A stretch of DNA of 64,000 nt from Owenia fusiformis. Its lineage: Eukaryota; Annelida; Polychaeta; Sabellida; Oweniidae. A program made the translations under genes and the position numbers. The stretch covers positions 13,335,181 to 13,399,180 of the forward strand of contig CAIIXF020000010.1 of assembly GCA_903813345.2 (NCBI GenBank), in the 5' to 3' direction. The notes under the pieces were generated by a model. It did not search any database. It was not told the origin of the DNA and saw only the letters and a list, made by a program, of their open reading frames with translations. The number at the start of each line of letters is the position of its first letter. Within the stretch, counting starts at the first letter, position 1. Shown here piece after piece: positions 24,091-37,667 of the stretch.

Positions 24091-24097
24091 TTTTATA
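24091..24097 (-). promoter_or_regulatory. TATA box of the defensin-like gene
   Basis: Reads TATAAAAC on the minus strand. The expected start of transcription is some 25-30 bp downstream, leaving a 5' leader of about 50 bases before the ATG at 24012. Confidence 0.6.
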
Positions 24098-25185
24098 CTG
24101 CGATCATCGCCATCGTAATGATCAGATCTTTTCAATTTGATTTGAAATAGGTCTATTTTGAGAGTGAAAGAATCTCAATAAAACTGACTGATATTCTTTG
24201 AGATGCTTTAGAGATGTACCAATTTTATTTCATGTCTATAAAACGTAGATTGTTTGAGGCAATAAAACTATCTGTAAAACAGGATATAAGAACAATCAAT
24301 AAAAGTGAAACATTGTTTTAAAATTCCATTTAATTTCCAACTTTCAATGGGGGTTTATGAATGTTTCACTCAAACATTAAAATTTAATGTGTTAAGGCTT
24401 TTATTACAAAAATGTGTGCGATATCACAAGAACTACGAATACCGAATGCAGTAAACGACTATAGTCAATGCAATGAATACGTGCGATGGAGATCGTACCC
24501 ACCACAATGCGTTTGTGTAGGAAAGAACACAATCAGAGAGGGGTCAATCAAACAACCATTTGCAGAATCCAGAGAGTTGAGGCGCTCCCTAAAAAGTATC
24601 GATGAGCTAGTGGGCGTGGTTATAACATATGATACGGAGCTGACAATGGTCGAATAACTTTTCTTTCAAACCCCCACCCCTGTGATCTCGGGCTTAAATA
24701 GAATATTAAATACTAGCAATCTTGAGACTGAGAGAAAATTAAACATTAGCAGGAGCAGGATGGTATTGAACGGAAACTTACCGAGTACATGTAAAGGACA
24801 TGATGACATTCGAGACCACATTATATCCATGCCAATATTGAAATTATTAACTGCTGGGGATCAACTAGAAATGAAGACATCATGTCTTGGTTTCAACATG
24901 GCTGGTCTTCGACTTCCGGTAGAATAATTTGATAAGAATTTAAGTTTCCTCGATTTTATCACTTTACGCATAAAATTTCAACTAAATAATTGACAAGGTA
25001 CGGACTGCGTAGATTCGAAATATGATTACACCCAAGAAATACAGTAATACAGTAATTGTCATAATTTTGTACCTTTATTTTACATCACTGTACATATAAA
25101 TTGTATCTACATTTTATTATGGGCAATAAAGACAATACAATACAACACAATTGTTTGGATAATTTCCTCGCTCCAAGACACTATT
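24098..25185. other. upstream flank of the defensin-like gene
   Basis: Two open frames of 81 codons on the plus strand (24412 and 24682) match no family I recognise and lack splice support. A GGGCAATAAAGACAATACAA stretch near 25120 looks like the 3' tail of a retroposon, but no body was identified. Confidence 0.35.
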
Positions 25186-25440
25186 TTTTTTTTAAATTGA
25201 AAATAAAGTTCTGAAAAAAAATTTGAAAAAAAATTGAAAATTAATCTGAAAAAATTTGAAAATAAAATTATAGTAATAAAAAAAATGAAAGAAAATTGGA
25301 AAAAATTGAAAAAATATTTGGAAAAAGTTTGAAAAGTTCCAAGGTTATATGCTCAGTTAAAATGAGTTACATTTTTTCATGCAATCATTTTATAAAACTG
25401 AGGTCACAGAAAATAAAATGAAAAAAAATAGAATAGAATT
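25186..25440. repeat. low-complexity GAAAAA-rich tract
   Basis: Irregular repetition of TTGAAAAAAA and TGAAAATT words. No coding potential. Confidence 0.6.
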
Positions 25441-25508
25441 AGAAAACAACAACTTTAGGTCAAATTATTTGAAGTCCATACAAAAATAGCGACCATCGGA
25501 TAAATATG

Positions 25509-25649
25509 ATATCCTATGATTTTTTCGGCTATTATTTTTATCCACTCTTGGATATCGCCGATCTCCACTCATTCGCTGCGCTCATTCGTGGAGATGAGCG
25601 ATATCCACTCATGGATAAAAATGGTATCCCTCAAAAATCATAGGATATC
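25509..25649. repeat. palindromic foldback element, about 140 bp
   Basis: The ends GATATCCTATGATTTTT and its complement enclose a second imperfect palindrome centred on CATTCGCTGCGCTCATTCG. The compact nested shape fits a small foldback element or a decayed hairpin. Confidence 0.6.
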
Positions 25650-26219
25650 CTCGATGTATACTGTATCTAATATCTATCGTAATAGAAATATGTCTTTGTT
25701 GCAAGTTAAATATGTCTTCGTATCTTGCTACAAAACGGAAAACTGTCTTCGTTTCTAATCGAAGGAACTGATTGTTAAATATCGATTCAATTTACACATC
25801 ATTTATTTCTGAGATGTACACATAATCATATTCAAAACCGGAACCTACGCACTATATACGGGCCAAATATCAAGTTGAAATTTAAAGGATAAAGGTGATA
25901 AAACCTAGAAACTAAAAATTCTTCTACCGAAAGTTTGGCCATGCTGAAACGAATACATCCAGTTGAGCCCTCGTGGCTCTGTTGAGAGATAATTTAACTG
26001 AGTAAGATCACCCGTAACCCATTGGCAACTTGCACACACCATTCACCAATTCTATTCAACAGAATATGCTGGAATCATGGGAGATATCTCAGGCGCTGAC
26101 TGAAGCGCACTTAAGAAAGGTTTTAAAGGCAAGGAACATTCGGAGTGCATTTTGGCAGTTATGGGAGCATAGTGCAGTGATCACAAGTGTGCATTCTGAG
26201 ACGACGCTCTAATGATGTC

Positions 26220-26800
26220 GAAAGCTCTCTTGGGCAATGAACAAAAATCACTCAGTCAACGATAAGACCATACAAGAGTAATTGGGGATGATAAGAGCAC
26301 ACTCAGACTGGGATGAAAGCGCAATCGGAGGAACGACATTCTGTTATTGATAAGAGTATTTTCAGGCAGTAAAGAAACCACACTCAGGTTGAAATGAAAA
26401 TAAACTCGGACAGTGATGTGAGTACTCTCAGCAATGATGAGAGCACACTCAAGCAAGCATGAAAACACAGTCGAGCAATTTTGAGAGTACGCTTGGTGAT
26501 GATGAGAGCACATTATTCAGGTAAGGATGAAAGCACAGTCCGGCAATGATGAGAGCACACGCGGACAATGACGAGAGCACACTCAAACAATGGAATATGG
26601 TATAAAAGCACGGTGTGGTGCAACTAGTTTAATGGCGAGGGCACGTTTCGGCATTGATGATAGCACAGTAGGACAAGAATAAGTAACTTTTGGTGGATGT
26701 CTAGAGAACATCTGTACAATGATGAGAGTACAATCAAGCAATAACGAAAGCGTACTCAAGTTATTTAAAAGAGAACATTCAGGCAACGTTTAAGAACACG
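26220..26800. repeat. degenerate short tandem repeat, unit about 24 bp
   Basis: Loose repetition of AATGATGAGAGCACACTC. The same word family builds the large satellite at 28316-32610, so this may be the older, less homogenised form. Non-coding. Confidence 0.65.
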
Positions 26801-28315
26801 CTGTCTTATAGAATATTTATAGACATAGGGAAATGATTTGATTTCAAAATATACTCTGAAGCCTAAATGTCCACGTTTAATTTTAAGACTCCCATATTTC
26901 AGGCATTATGATTAACCATGACATCTCATTTCTTCTCAGCCCTGAGTGAAACAGAAAGATGCTATGAGTATCAGAATGTATTTCGACTTCGGATTCACTC
27001 ATCGACCATCAATGTCACATTGCAACTGTACGACTGATGTTGTTTCTACAACTGCTTGTTGTTTCATGACACTGACACTATGAGGTGCCGTTGCTGGTCA
27101 CGTATACACATTCAGACACTCAGGATGCACAATACGTGTTGTAATTGATCACGTTCATAGCATCGTGTTAAGTTGTTGTTACATTTCAAAGCGCGAAAAT
27201 GATTATTCGCTGTGTCATTGTATTGATATAATGTTTTATTGATATCAAAGCGAACTTGCGTTCATTATTTAATGTTTAACCTTTTGATAAATACTCCATC
27301 AGACAAGCGATTATGAGACAATGGTCCAGCATATTCGATTTACCGACGCCTTGTTTTATAGCATTTTTATCTATCGAAAAATGTCATTACAAACAATTGG
27401 AATTTATATTTTTATTGAATATTTTTATTTCTGGAATTCATAAAGAACATTCATCAAAAGTACATAGGTAAAGCAGTAATAGTAAAAATTGTTAAGTTTT
27501 TTGACTAAATTGTAGATTTAGCAGTGGCAGGCAGAGGGTAATATTTAATCATTCTATTTAACCCATTTTATGGTCCAACAGTACAATTATGGTATGTGTT
27601 CGGGAACAATGGTGATTGAACAAGACATCGAGTCGAGAGGAAACGCTAGTTCTCTGTATATCAAACCATGGAATTTCAAGAGATATCTTGAAAACCCATG
27701 ATCATTAACAGTTATAATTTCGTAATCAAAATTTAATACTGTCTACATGACATTAACAATCGTTAAGATCTTCAAATACTGAACTATAGAATACCGTTCC
27801 TCGTATGAAATGAAATGTACCATGGCCATTTGTTTGCTTGATTTCATTGTATTCAAAAAATGAATTGAGATTTTTCAAATATCCTTTAGTCTGGACAGGA
27901 AAATTAACTGGACAGTGAAATTTTTTGTAAATGATTGTAGTCTTAAGACTAATTAAAGTTTCCTTGATTTACTTTCTCAACTCGACATTTTAGAACATTC
28001 ATTTTCCATACTTTCAAAAATGAAAAAAATGTAATTTTGATGGTTCAGAAAGTTTGGTGATTTTTATGAAAAGCCTGGTATTCCAGATATATAAGCAACG
28101 GTGTATTGTGCCATTAAGTGTCGAAACGTGGAATCGTACATACAACTCATTTCGACCACACAATATTTTCAATTCTGTATTTGACTTTTATCCGTCGACA
28201 TTGGTCATGTACTGTATTTTATAGGCTCGTAATTTGAAGAGGATAATGACTTACACATCAAAGCAAACTTTCTTTTTTATTACAGGCACATCTGAGAGTC
28301 TAACCCCGGTTGACC
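26801..28315. other. unique spacer between the two repeat arrays
   Basis: About 1.5 kb of AT-rich sequence with no repeat unit and no recognised exon. It separates the degenerate array from the homogeneous satellite. Confidence 0.4.
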
Positions 28316-31300
28316 CGAGGACAAAAATTAAAGCACACTCGAGCAATGGCAAGATCACACTCGCAGAATGAGAACACACTCGAGTAATAATGAGCAACAT
28401 ACAAGGACAATGATATTAGCACACTTGAGCGTTGATGACAGCAAAACTCGTTGAATGGTGAGAGCACACTCGAGTAATAATGAGCGCTCGAGCAACATAC
28501 CTGGACAATGATATTAGCACACTTGAGCGGTGATAACAGCTAAACTCGTTGAATGGTGAGAACAAACTCGAGTAATAATGAGCGCACGAGCAACATACCT
28601 GGGCAATGATATTAGCACACTTGAGCCGTGGTGACAGCAAAACTCGTTGAATGATGGAAATACACTCTAATAATCAGCGCCCGGGTGACATACCTAGACA
28701 ATGATATTAGCACACTTGGGCGGTGATAACAGCTAAACTCGTTGAATGGTGAGAACACACTCGAGTAATAATCAGCGCTCGAGCAACATACCTGGACAAT
28801 GATATTAGCACACTTGAGCTGTGGTGACAGCAAAATTCGTTGAATGATGGGAATGCACTCGAGTAATAATCAGCGCTCGGGTGACATACCTAGATAATGA
28901 TATTAGCACACTTGAGCGGTGATGACAGCAAAACTCGTTGAATGGTGAGAACACACTCGATTAATAATCAGCGCTCGGGTGACATACCTGGACAATGATA
29001 TTAGCACACTTGAGCCGTGGTGACAGCAAAACTCGTTGAATGATGGGAATACACTCGAGTAATAATCAGCGCTCGGGTGACATACCTAAACAATGATATT
29101 AGCACACTTGAGCGGTGATGACAGCAAAACTCGTTGAATGGTGGGAACACACTCGAGTAATAATCAGCGCTCGGGTGACATACCTGGACAATGATATTAG
29201 CACACTTGAGCCGTGGTAACAGCAAAACTCGTTGAATGATGGGAATACACTCGAGTAATAATCAGCGCTCGAGTGACATACCTAGACAATGGTATTAGCA
29301 CACTTGAGCGGTGATGACAGCAAAACTCGTTGAATGATGAAAACACACTCGAGTAATAATCAGCGCTCGGGTGACATACCTGGACAATGATATTAGCACA
29401 AACTGAGCGGTGATGACAGCAAAACTCGTTAAATGGCGAGAACACACTCGAGTAATAATCAGCGCTCGGGTGACATACCTGGACAATGATATTAGCACAC
29501 TTGAGCGGTGATGACAGCAAAACTCGTTGAATGGTGAGAACACACTCGAGTAATAATCAACGCTCGGGTGACATACCTGCACAATGATATTAGCACACTT
29601 AAGCGGTGATGACACCAAAACTTGTTGAATGGTGGGAATACACTCGAGTAATAATCAGCGCTCGGGTGACATACCTGGAGAATAATATTAGCTCACTTGA
29701 GCGGTGATGACAGCAAAACTCGTTGAATGGTGGGAATACACTCGAGGAATAATCAACGCTCGGTTGACATACCTGGACAATGATATTAACACACTTGAGC
29801 GGTGATGACAGCAAAACTCGTTGAATGGTGGTGAGAATACACTCGAGTAATAATCAGCGCTCGGGTGACATACCTAGACAATGATATTAGCACACTTGAG
29901 CGGTGATGACCGCAAAACTCGTTGAATGGTGAGAACACACTCGAGTAATAATCAGCGCTCGGGTGACATACCTAGACAATGACATTATCACACTTGAGCC
30001 GTGATGACAGCAAAACTCGTTAAATGATGGGAATACACTCGAGTAATAATGAGCGCTCGAGCAACATTCCTGGACAATGATATTAGCACACTTGAGCGGT
30101 GAGAACAGCAAAACCCGTTGAGAACACACTCGAGTTATTATCAGCGCTCAGGTGACATACCTGGAGAATGATATTAGCACACTTGAGCGGTGATGACAGG
30201 AAAAGTCGTTGAATGGTGAGAACACACTCGAGTCATAATCAGCGCTTGGGTAACATACCTGGATAAGGATATTAGCACACTTGAGCAGTGGTGATAGAAA
30301 AACTCGATGAATAATGAGAATGCACTCGAGTAATAATCAGCGCTCGAGTAACATACCTAGACAATGATATTAGCACACTTGAGCAGTGGTGACAGAAAAA
30401 CTCGATGAATAATGGGAATACACACGCGCAATAATCAGCGCTCGAGTAACATACCTAGACAATGATATTAGCACACGTGAGCGGTGATGACAGCAAAACT
30501 CGTTGAATGGTGAGAACACACTCGAGTAATAATCAACGCTCGGGTGACATACCTGGACAATGATATTAGCACACTTGAGCGGTGATGACAGCAAAACTCG
30601 TTGAATGGTTGGAATACACTCGAGTAATAATCAACACTCGGGTGACATACCTGGTCAATGATATTAGCACATTTGAGCGGTGATGACAGCAAAACTCGTT
30701 GAATGGTGAAAACACACTCGAGTAATAATCAGCGCTCGGGTTACATACCTGAACAATGATATTAGCACACTTGAGCGGTTATGACAGCAAAACTCGTTGA
30801 ATGGTGAGAACACACTCGAGTAATAATCAGCGCTCTGGTGACATACCTGGACAATGATATTAGCACACTTGAGACGTGATGACAGCAAAACTCGTTGAAT
30901 GATGGGAATACACTCGAGTAATAATGAGCGCTCGAGCAACATACCTGGACAATGATATTAGCACACTTGAGCGGTGATGACAGCAAAACTCGTTGAAAGG
31001 TGAGAACACACTCGAGTAATAATCAGAGCTCGGGTGACATACCTGTTCAATGATATTAGCACACTTGAACGGCGATGACAGCAAAACTCGTTGAATGGTG
31101 AGAACACACTCGAGTAATAATCAGAGCTCGGGTGACATATCTGTTCAATGATATTAGCACACTTGAGCGGCGATGACAGCAAAACTCGTTGAATGATGAG
31201 AACACACTCGAGTAATAATCAGCGCTCGGGTGACATACCTGGACAATGATATTAGCACACTTGAGCGGTGATGACAGCAAAACTCGTCAAATGGTGAGAA

Positions 31301-32610
31301 CACACTCGAGTAATAATCAGTGCTCGGGTGACATACCTTGACAATGATATTAGCACACTTGAGCGGTGATGACAGCAAAACTCGTTGAATGGTGAGAGCA
31401 CACTCGAGTAATAATCAGCGCTCGGGTGACATACCTGGACAAGGATAATAGCACACTTGAGCCGTGGTGACAGCAAAACTCGTTGAATGATGGGAATACA
31501 CTCGAGTAATAATCAGCGCTCGAGTGACATACCCAGACAATGATATTAGCACACTTGAGCGGTGATGACAGCAAAACTCGATGAATGGTGAGAACACACT
31601 CGAGTAATAATCAGCGATCGGGTGACATACCTGGACAATGATATTAGCACACTTGAGTGGTGATGACAGCAAAACTCGTTGAATGGTGAGAACACACTCG
31701 AGTAATAATCAGCGCTCGGGTGACATACCTGGACAATGATATTAGCACACTTGAGTGGTGATGACAGCAAAACTCGTTGAATGGTGAGAACACACTCGAG
31801 TAATAATCAGCGCTCGGGTGACATACCTAGACAATGATATTAGCACACTTGAGCTGTGGTGACAGCAAAACTCATTGAATGATGGGAATATCCTCGAGTA
31901 ACAATGAGAGCTTGAGCAACATACCTGAACAATGATATGAGCACACTTGAGCGGTGATGACAGCAAAACTCGTTGAATGGTGAGAACGCACTCGAGTAAT
32001 GATCAGCGCTCGGGTGACATACCTGGACAATGATATTAGCACACTTGAGCCGTGGTGACAGAAAAACTCGTTGGATGATTGGAATACACTCGAGTATTAT
32101 TCAGCGCTCGAGTGACATACCTGGACAATGATATTAGCACACTTGAGCGGTGATGATAGCAAAACTCGTTGAATGGTGAGAACACACTCGAGTCATAATC
32201 AGCGCTCGGGTGACATACCTGGACAATGATATTAGCACACTTGAGTGGTGATGACAGCAAAACTCGTTGAATGGTGAGAACACACTCGAGTAATAATCAG
32301 AGCTCGGGTGACATACCTGGACAATGATATTAGCACACTTAAGCGGTGATGACAGCAAAACTCGTTGAATGGTGAGAACACACTCGAGTAATAATCAGCG
32401 CTCGAGTGACATACCTAGACAGTGATATTAGCACACTTGAGCGGTGATGACAACAAAACTCGTTGAATGGTGAGAACACACTCGAGTAATAATGGCTGCT
32501 CGAGCAACATACCTGGACAATGATATTAGCACACTTGAGCCGTGATGATAGCAAAGTCGTGGAATGTTGAGAACAAACTCGAATAATAATTAGTACTCGA
32601 GCAACGATGA
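28316..32610. repeat. satellite array, 98-bp unit, about 43-44 copies
   Basis: Head-to-tail units of 98 bp share CACACTTGAG, GACAGCAAAACTCGTTGAAT, CACACTCGAGTAATAATCAG and GACATACCTGGACAATGATA in that order. Each unit is made of about four related sub-units of 22-30 bp. In the left part, two unit types (GGTGATGACAG with GGTGAGAA; CGTGGTGACAG with GATGGGAA) alternate, giving a 196-bp dimer. The many minus-strand open frames of 74 codons are by-products: 98 is not a multiple of three, so each unit moves to another frame. The edges grade into irregular sub-units. Confidence 0.95.
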
Positions 32611-35065
32611 CAGGGGGTAGAAACGCGTCCAGTATTTTCGTCTGGTACACACCGAGATACTGGACGCAGACCTCCATTTTTGATCCAGAGAGAAGTAGGT
32701 GTGATTTTACTCGGTAGTTTTTGATCGTTTTACAATGTTTCCTCCTCTAGAAACAGGCTCATGAGATTTCCAGTACATCTGGGTATCTAGGATATAGTAC
32801 ATCAAGTGATTCGGTCAAGAATTTATTTCTTTTGGGACTTTGATCTGCTTGGATAAATCTTAAGGTTGTTATATATAAACGTTTTTCAGTAATAATTTTA
32901 TTTGGCATTTTGAGCTTAATACTGGATTTAATTTCACATAACAGTGTGGCAAAACAAGTTCTTCACCAAGCGTAATTTTATTTGAATTTCACATTCACGC
33001 TTACGTGCGGAAACAGGTATTTTCAACATAACTGAAATTTCAACCAGAAAAACGAAGTAATAAAGTATTGTACTATAAACTATTAAGTCGTTTGGCAATG
33101 GTTTAATGTTGTTTCGTAATGTGCTTATTGCAACTTACAATTGCATTTTGAACAATTGTAAAACATTAAATGTGACGCCTATTGTTATATACTTTTACAT
33201 TATTTTTATATCTTTTTATTGAATTAAAAACGAACAATGAAAATGATGATAGTGCGATATCATTCAAGCTTAATGTGATATTCAACGCACGAAGTTAACA
33301 TGTTGAAGTGGGCGTTAACAATATTCCATACAAGCTGTGCAAAAAGAACTAATTTCTTCATGTATTGCGTGTAACAGTCATTCAACTCCCTATTCATGAG
33401 CATGGTGTCCATTTCCAACATTTGGGATATATATCCATTACAAAATACATCTCAGCTGATAGATCTAAGTACCAAGCTGAAGCATTGCGTGTGGTATGAC
33501 AAAGCGTTTTTAAAGACAGACATAACCAATGGTGATATCTGATATTTTGATTTTTTCCATTTGTATTGCACGGATAAATTGTACGGCGAGAACTATAGAA
33601 AATCTTCAAATGCGAAATGGTTTTAAATGCTTGATCCTTAAAATATCAATATATTTAGAGCAGTTCTCTTCTTGAAAGAAATCAAATGAAATACAGATTG
33701 ATGATTGGAAGTCTATCTCAAATAATTAGAAACTAGCATTTTTGCTGTAATTTGCAGTAAAAATTATTAATACATTTCATAATTTTAAAAGCAATAGCTT
33801 AAATAGCACATTGGTTGTAATTATAATGCTATACAGTATTGTTTATTAATAATCTTTATGACACATATTAAATTTAGATATTCAACCTACAGCATAAGCA
33901 TGCATATAATATTATATTTAAATATTTGTATGATGTTCCGGCTTCGACTGGTGAAATCGTTTGTCAATAATATGTGGATGGTAATGCCTTTGGAAAATAT
34001 CGAGTTACGATTAAAAAACGATATGTCAGAATTGGGCTCATACTAAGCAACTTAACCTCGATTTTGCCCATTGATTCGTCGGTTCCAAGAATTATAGTTT
34101 CAAAAACAGTTGCAACGACTTATATATGATGAAGGATATAGATGACCCGCAGTACCCGCAACCATCGATAGGAGATTATTTTTAGTTTTTACGCGTATCC
34201 CAATATTCTCTCCTTAATTGCTAATAATGAGTGTATTGTCTCTCTACATATATTCTCATGAATGCACTGTGAATCTTGACATAGTAGTAGTTATTTTATA
34301 TTTGTATTTGTATTCATTGTATTCAAAACCGAAATTCACAAATTACGTCCGTTGAAATCCAAACAATGAAGTGACCCATCTTACCAATTTAATCTGATTT
34401 ATTTCTCTATCGAAAATTTTTAAAATGGAAGGATGGTACAATCGTGTACAAGAGCCAAGATGCTACCATGTTGACAAAGTTTCTGATTGATTCCGAGTGT
34501 AATTTAATGAAAAATCGATACAAGTTAGATCTGGTCGGCTTGTTTCTTTATACGACTAAGTGATACCGTAATCAATGAGTAATTATAGAAATCTATATTT
34601 AGTATTCGTTTTTAATCTTACAAAGAATAACCCATGTTAATTGATTTATGAGCTTCTTGGAGATCATACCATACTTGATTATTCCCGGCCAATAACTGGC
34701 AATGTTATGCAATATATAAACAGTAGGTTGAGGGTGAGTATACGGATGGGTTCAATGATAAAGTAAGAAAAGTTTGAAATGTTAAATGATACATCATATT
34801 TTCTGGTACATATTCTGTACACACATTAAGGACGACTGGCAAAGGAAAAGCCGAGAACTTTTAAAATTACGGCTCCTTTTAAGTGGAGACAACAAAAAAT
34901 AGTAAATGTAGATTTTACGCAGAAGTATAAATATCACATTTGTAGTTTTAATTCATTTCTTTTTTAGAAGTAAATTATATCTCAATTTTAAATTCAATTC
35001 ATTATTTTAGTAAATATTGTATACTATTATATATTTTAAGCTCAAGACGCTGAACGAGAAATAAA
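32611..35065. other. gene-free stretch
   Basis: AT-rich sequence between the satellite and the PAN-like region. No repeat ends, RNA gene or convincing exon was seen; short open frames here look random. Confidence 0.4.
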
Positions 35066-35402
35066 ATGAATGTCGTATTCATCGCTTTGATGCAATGCCT
35101 CTTTATAACAAGGATTCAATCTTGACCTTCGAGCACATTGTTTTCATCAAAAACAACAATCTACGAGACTATAATTAATGGCAAAATGTTACACTGCGGT
35201 GTTTGTTGAGAATGTGCTGCAGTGTCTCAGAGAGTGTAATAAAATGAATACATGTGTCTCGGTGAATTTTGAAATAACTGACCCAAGTGCTGGCGGCAAA
35301 CGATGTATGTTGAAAAAGAATGTCATTGGAGAAGGATTCGCCTTAGTGGATGACGCCAACTATCAATACGTGCAGATGTCCAAACAACACCTTGCAATTT
35401 AG
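35066..35402 (+). pseudogene. PAN/apple-domain exon with signal-peptide start, frame-disrupted
   Basis: ATG at 35066 opens a signal-peptide-like run beginning MNVVFIALMQCLFIT, then stops at 35123-35125. A second frame from 35128 reads FEHIVFIKNNNLRDYN to a stop at about 35176. A third frame from 35178 reads the PAN core: NVLQCLRECNKMNTCVSVNF, then KRCMLKKN. Together these follow the usual order of secreted PAN proteins (signal, F..I, L..., CL..C.....C.S.NF, C.L). Two small length changes would explain the shifts, so the copy is a pseudogene or the assembly has errors. The third frame runs to a strong donor, GTAAGTG (35401). Confidence 0.5.
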
Positions 35403-35849
35403 TAAGTGTTTTTTCTACTATCATTTTCTTTTCTTCGACATTTTTCTGCTGCCGAAAAGCCATCATTTAAACTTGATCTAGGTTTTTATTTCGGACGATT
35501 AGAAATATGTAAAATGTGAATGAGATCGAGATATCACTATCAAATATTTATTGATCAGTCAACAAGAAAAAATTATAGAGACAAGCATGATTTTAGAAAT
35601 ACAGTCGTCTCTATTGTACACTAGTTTATGAAGTTTGTTGGTTTGAAGAAGGATGGATATACCATTGGAAAAACATTGCCAATAGATATTATGCTATGTT
35701 TTACAATAATATTCTACACCTACAAATTGTGTATTATCCCGTGTTTGTAAGGATATAAATCGTTTATCATGTGAATGTTTTAAGAATTAATACTTCCATA
35801 AATCCATGTTCTCTTCCTCCAATTACTCTTCCGCAAAGTGTTCAAAAGG

Positions 35850-36060
35850 ACCGGTAGTGGTTTTTACAGGATGGAGCCACCCCAACACCTCAAACCAGAG
35901 CCACCGGTGGTTACAGACACACTTCGGCAATCGATTCATCAGCAGAACGTCCGAAGTCAAATGGGCCTTCCTTAGCCCAGACTTGAAGCTCCAAGATTTT
36001 TCATCTGTGGGAGTTTCTGAAAGATAATAGAGAGGTTAAGCTTGCACAACGGAAACGTGA
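35850..36060 (+). mobile_element. mariner/Tc1 transposase fragment
   Basis: Reads HTSNQ-like, then HRWLQTHFGNRFISRTSEVK and SPDLK..DF, the order of the second catalytic aspartate region, the WL..F helix and the SPDLNP motif in mariner/Tc1 transposases. No ends were found; it is a buried scrap within the possible PAN/lectin gene. Confidence 0.65.
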
Positions 36061-37210
36061 ACGGAAAGATTTAAGCGTGAAAATGAAGTCATGTGCAACG
36101 CATACTTTTGTATGCGCTTCAATACACCGGGTTCAATACCCGTTCAGCCTTTCTTGTTTAGAAAGAGAAATTTCACGTTGGAATCATGATACTCATATCT
36201 ATTGAATACAACTTTAATTCGAGCGTTAACTTGAATTACAATGGAGTAAAGCCTACATACAATAATATAAAAACGTGTATGGGATGTTCATTGTTCCCAA
36301 ATTGCTTTGATGTAACGTCGATTTAAACCTACTGTGTTTCGAAAAGGAAGATATATGTCTCCAGTTTCCACCCATGAGCTCATATCTTTTTAAATGTCAT
36401 ATCGGTAAAATATTTTTAATGTTTTTTTTCAGGATAATTGCTCCAGAGATGTCCACAAAAGAAAATTATTATGTGACGCAAAACGTAATTCCAGTTTTTC
36501 ATTCTTATTTTCTCCCTTTCGTTTAATTCAACTAGTCTTGATTTTAGGGGCTCATTTATTTAAAGGAACAAAATGCGTAAATGAAGTCTCACTTTTGATC
36601 TTCATAGTATTTCCAATGGATTAATAAGTACCTGATCTTTCATTTGACACCAAAAACAGCTCAGACAGACCACATCAGAGTTGACACTAGATCATGAAAA
36701 AATATTTTCGATCTATCAATTTATATATGTCAAGTTTGTAGCAATGCCATTGAAAGATGGCATTGTTGTTTCATTAATTATCCATTCATTTTTGATAGGA
36801 TTTTCAACCATACGCCATCTTTTAATCCAAGAGTTATTTAAAACATACACTTCGTGAAAAGTGGTAATTCACTTCTTTTGATCTCTGAATTTCAAATGCT
36901 GTTTTCTATGCGAGTAATTTTTTTCACTTCAGTATTGACCCAAATTAAAGTTTTTATCATATTTGATTGAGTGTGTGAGTAACATGTCTCAAATAATAGT
37001 TTGTCATTTTCCTTCAAAAATAGGCGCATCGCCTGTTTAATCGTGTTATCGTGTGCCATAAGTTAATTTTCCATTCCAAACATCTAAAGGTTTTGAAATT
37101 AATAAAATAATTTTGAGAAAAATTTGAAATATTGCAAGAATGTATGAGATAATTTGCACTTCTATGATTCTGATACATCATTTTGATGTATGAACATTTT
37201 AATTTTCCAG
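36061..37210. other. intron-like stretch
   Basis: AT-rich sequence between the PAN-like and lectin-like exons. A polypyrimidine tract with TTTTTTTCAG at about 36425-36433 could mark another exon, but its frame does not connect either side. Confidence 0.35.
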
Positions 37211-37402
37211 CGTGTAGCGAAATTCACCAACATAGCTACAATGGACACTGCTATGGGTTTGTCGAATCTCCATTGACGACTTATGATGATGCCTCCCTGT
37301 ATTGCCAAGCATTCGATGGCTATCTGGTCTCCATTAACGACGAAGCAGAGAGTAATTTTGTGAACACGATTCTTGATGGGTCAACTGGTATCACATTCAT
37401 GG
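37211..37402 (+). CDS. C-type lectin-like domain exon (N-terminal half)
   Basis: After a TTTTCCAG acceptor, 63 codons read ACSEIHQHSYNGHCYGF, then YDDASLYCQAFDGYLVSIND and EAESNFV. This is the classic CTLD start: cysteine, CY.F, the A..YC....G.LVSI..E.E..FV helix, ending where the WIGL strand would begin. Both borders are phase 1 (donor GTAAGATG). C-type lectin-like domains bind sugars or proteins outside the cell; here only half a domain is present. An open stretch after a TTAG acceptor at 37977 is the only candidate next exon and does not look like the C-terminal half. The exon may share a gene with the PAN-like region, but phases do not match. Confidence 0.7.
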
Positions 37403-37667
37403 GTAAGATGAATAGTATTAAGTGACGAAAGTGCATGCAAGGCTTAATGCCCACTCCTTGTAATTTTTGGGCCCGCCGGGCTTTGTATTATGTTGATAAC
37501 TACTCAGTGCTTGCGTTAGAATTTCCTTTCATATACATGTACTATAACTGTAGTTTATTTTCCAAAGCCTGAATTGGCCTCGCTAATTTACATTTGCCTC
37601 GCCAATCTTTTTTATCTTGGCAACACCACTGGTGCAGTAAATCTGTCTTATCAGAACGTCACCCAGA

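Noticed and set aside
24412-24927. Two 81-codon plus-strand open frames upstream of the defensin-like gene
   Set aside because: No signal peptide, domain, splice site or codon pattern to support them.
25060-25150. Retroposon 3' tail (GGGCAATAAAGACAATACAA)
   Set aside because: Suggestive of a LINE or SINE end, but no body could be identified, so it is not listed as an element.
28316-32610. CRISPR array
   Set aside because: Units are contiguous with no unique spacers, and the genome is clearly animal.
28416-32677. Many overlapping minus-strand open frames of 74-112 codons
   Set aside because: They are the 98-bp satellite read in rotating frames; 98 is not divisible by three and no splice or start context supports coding.
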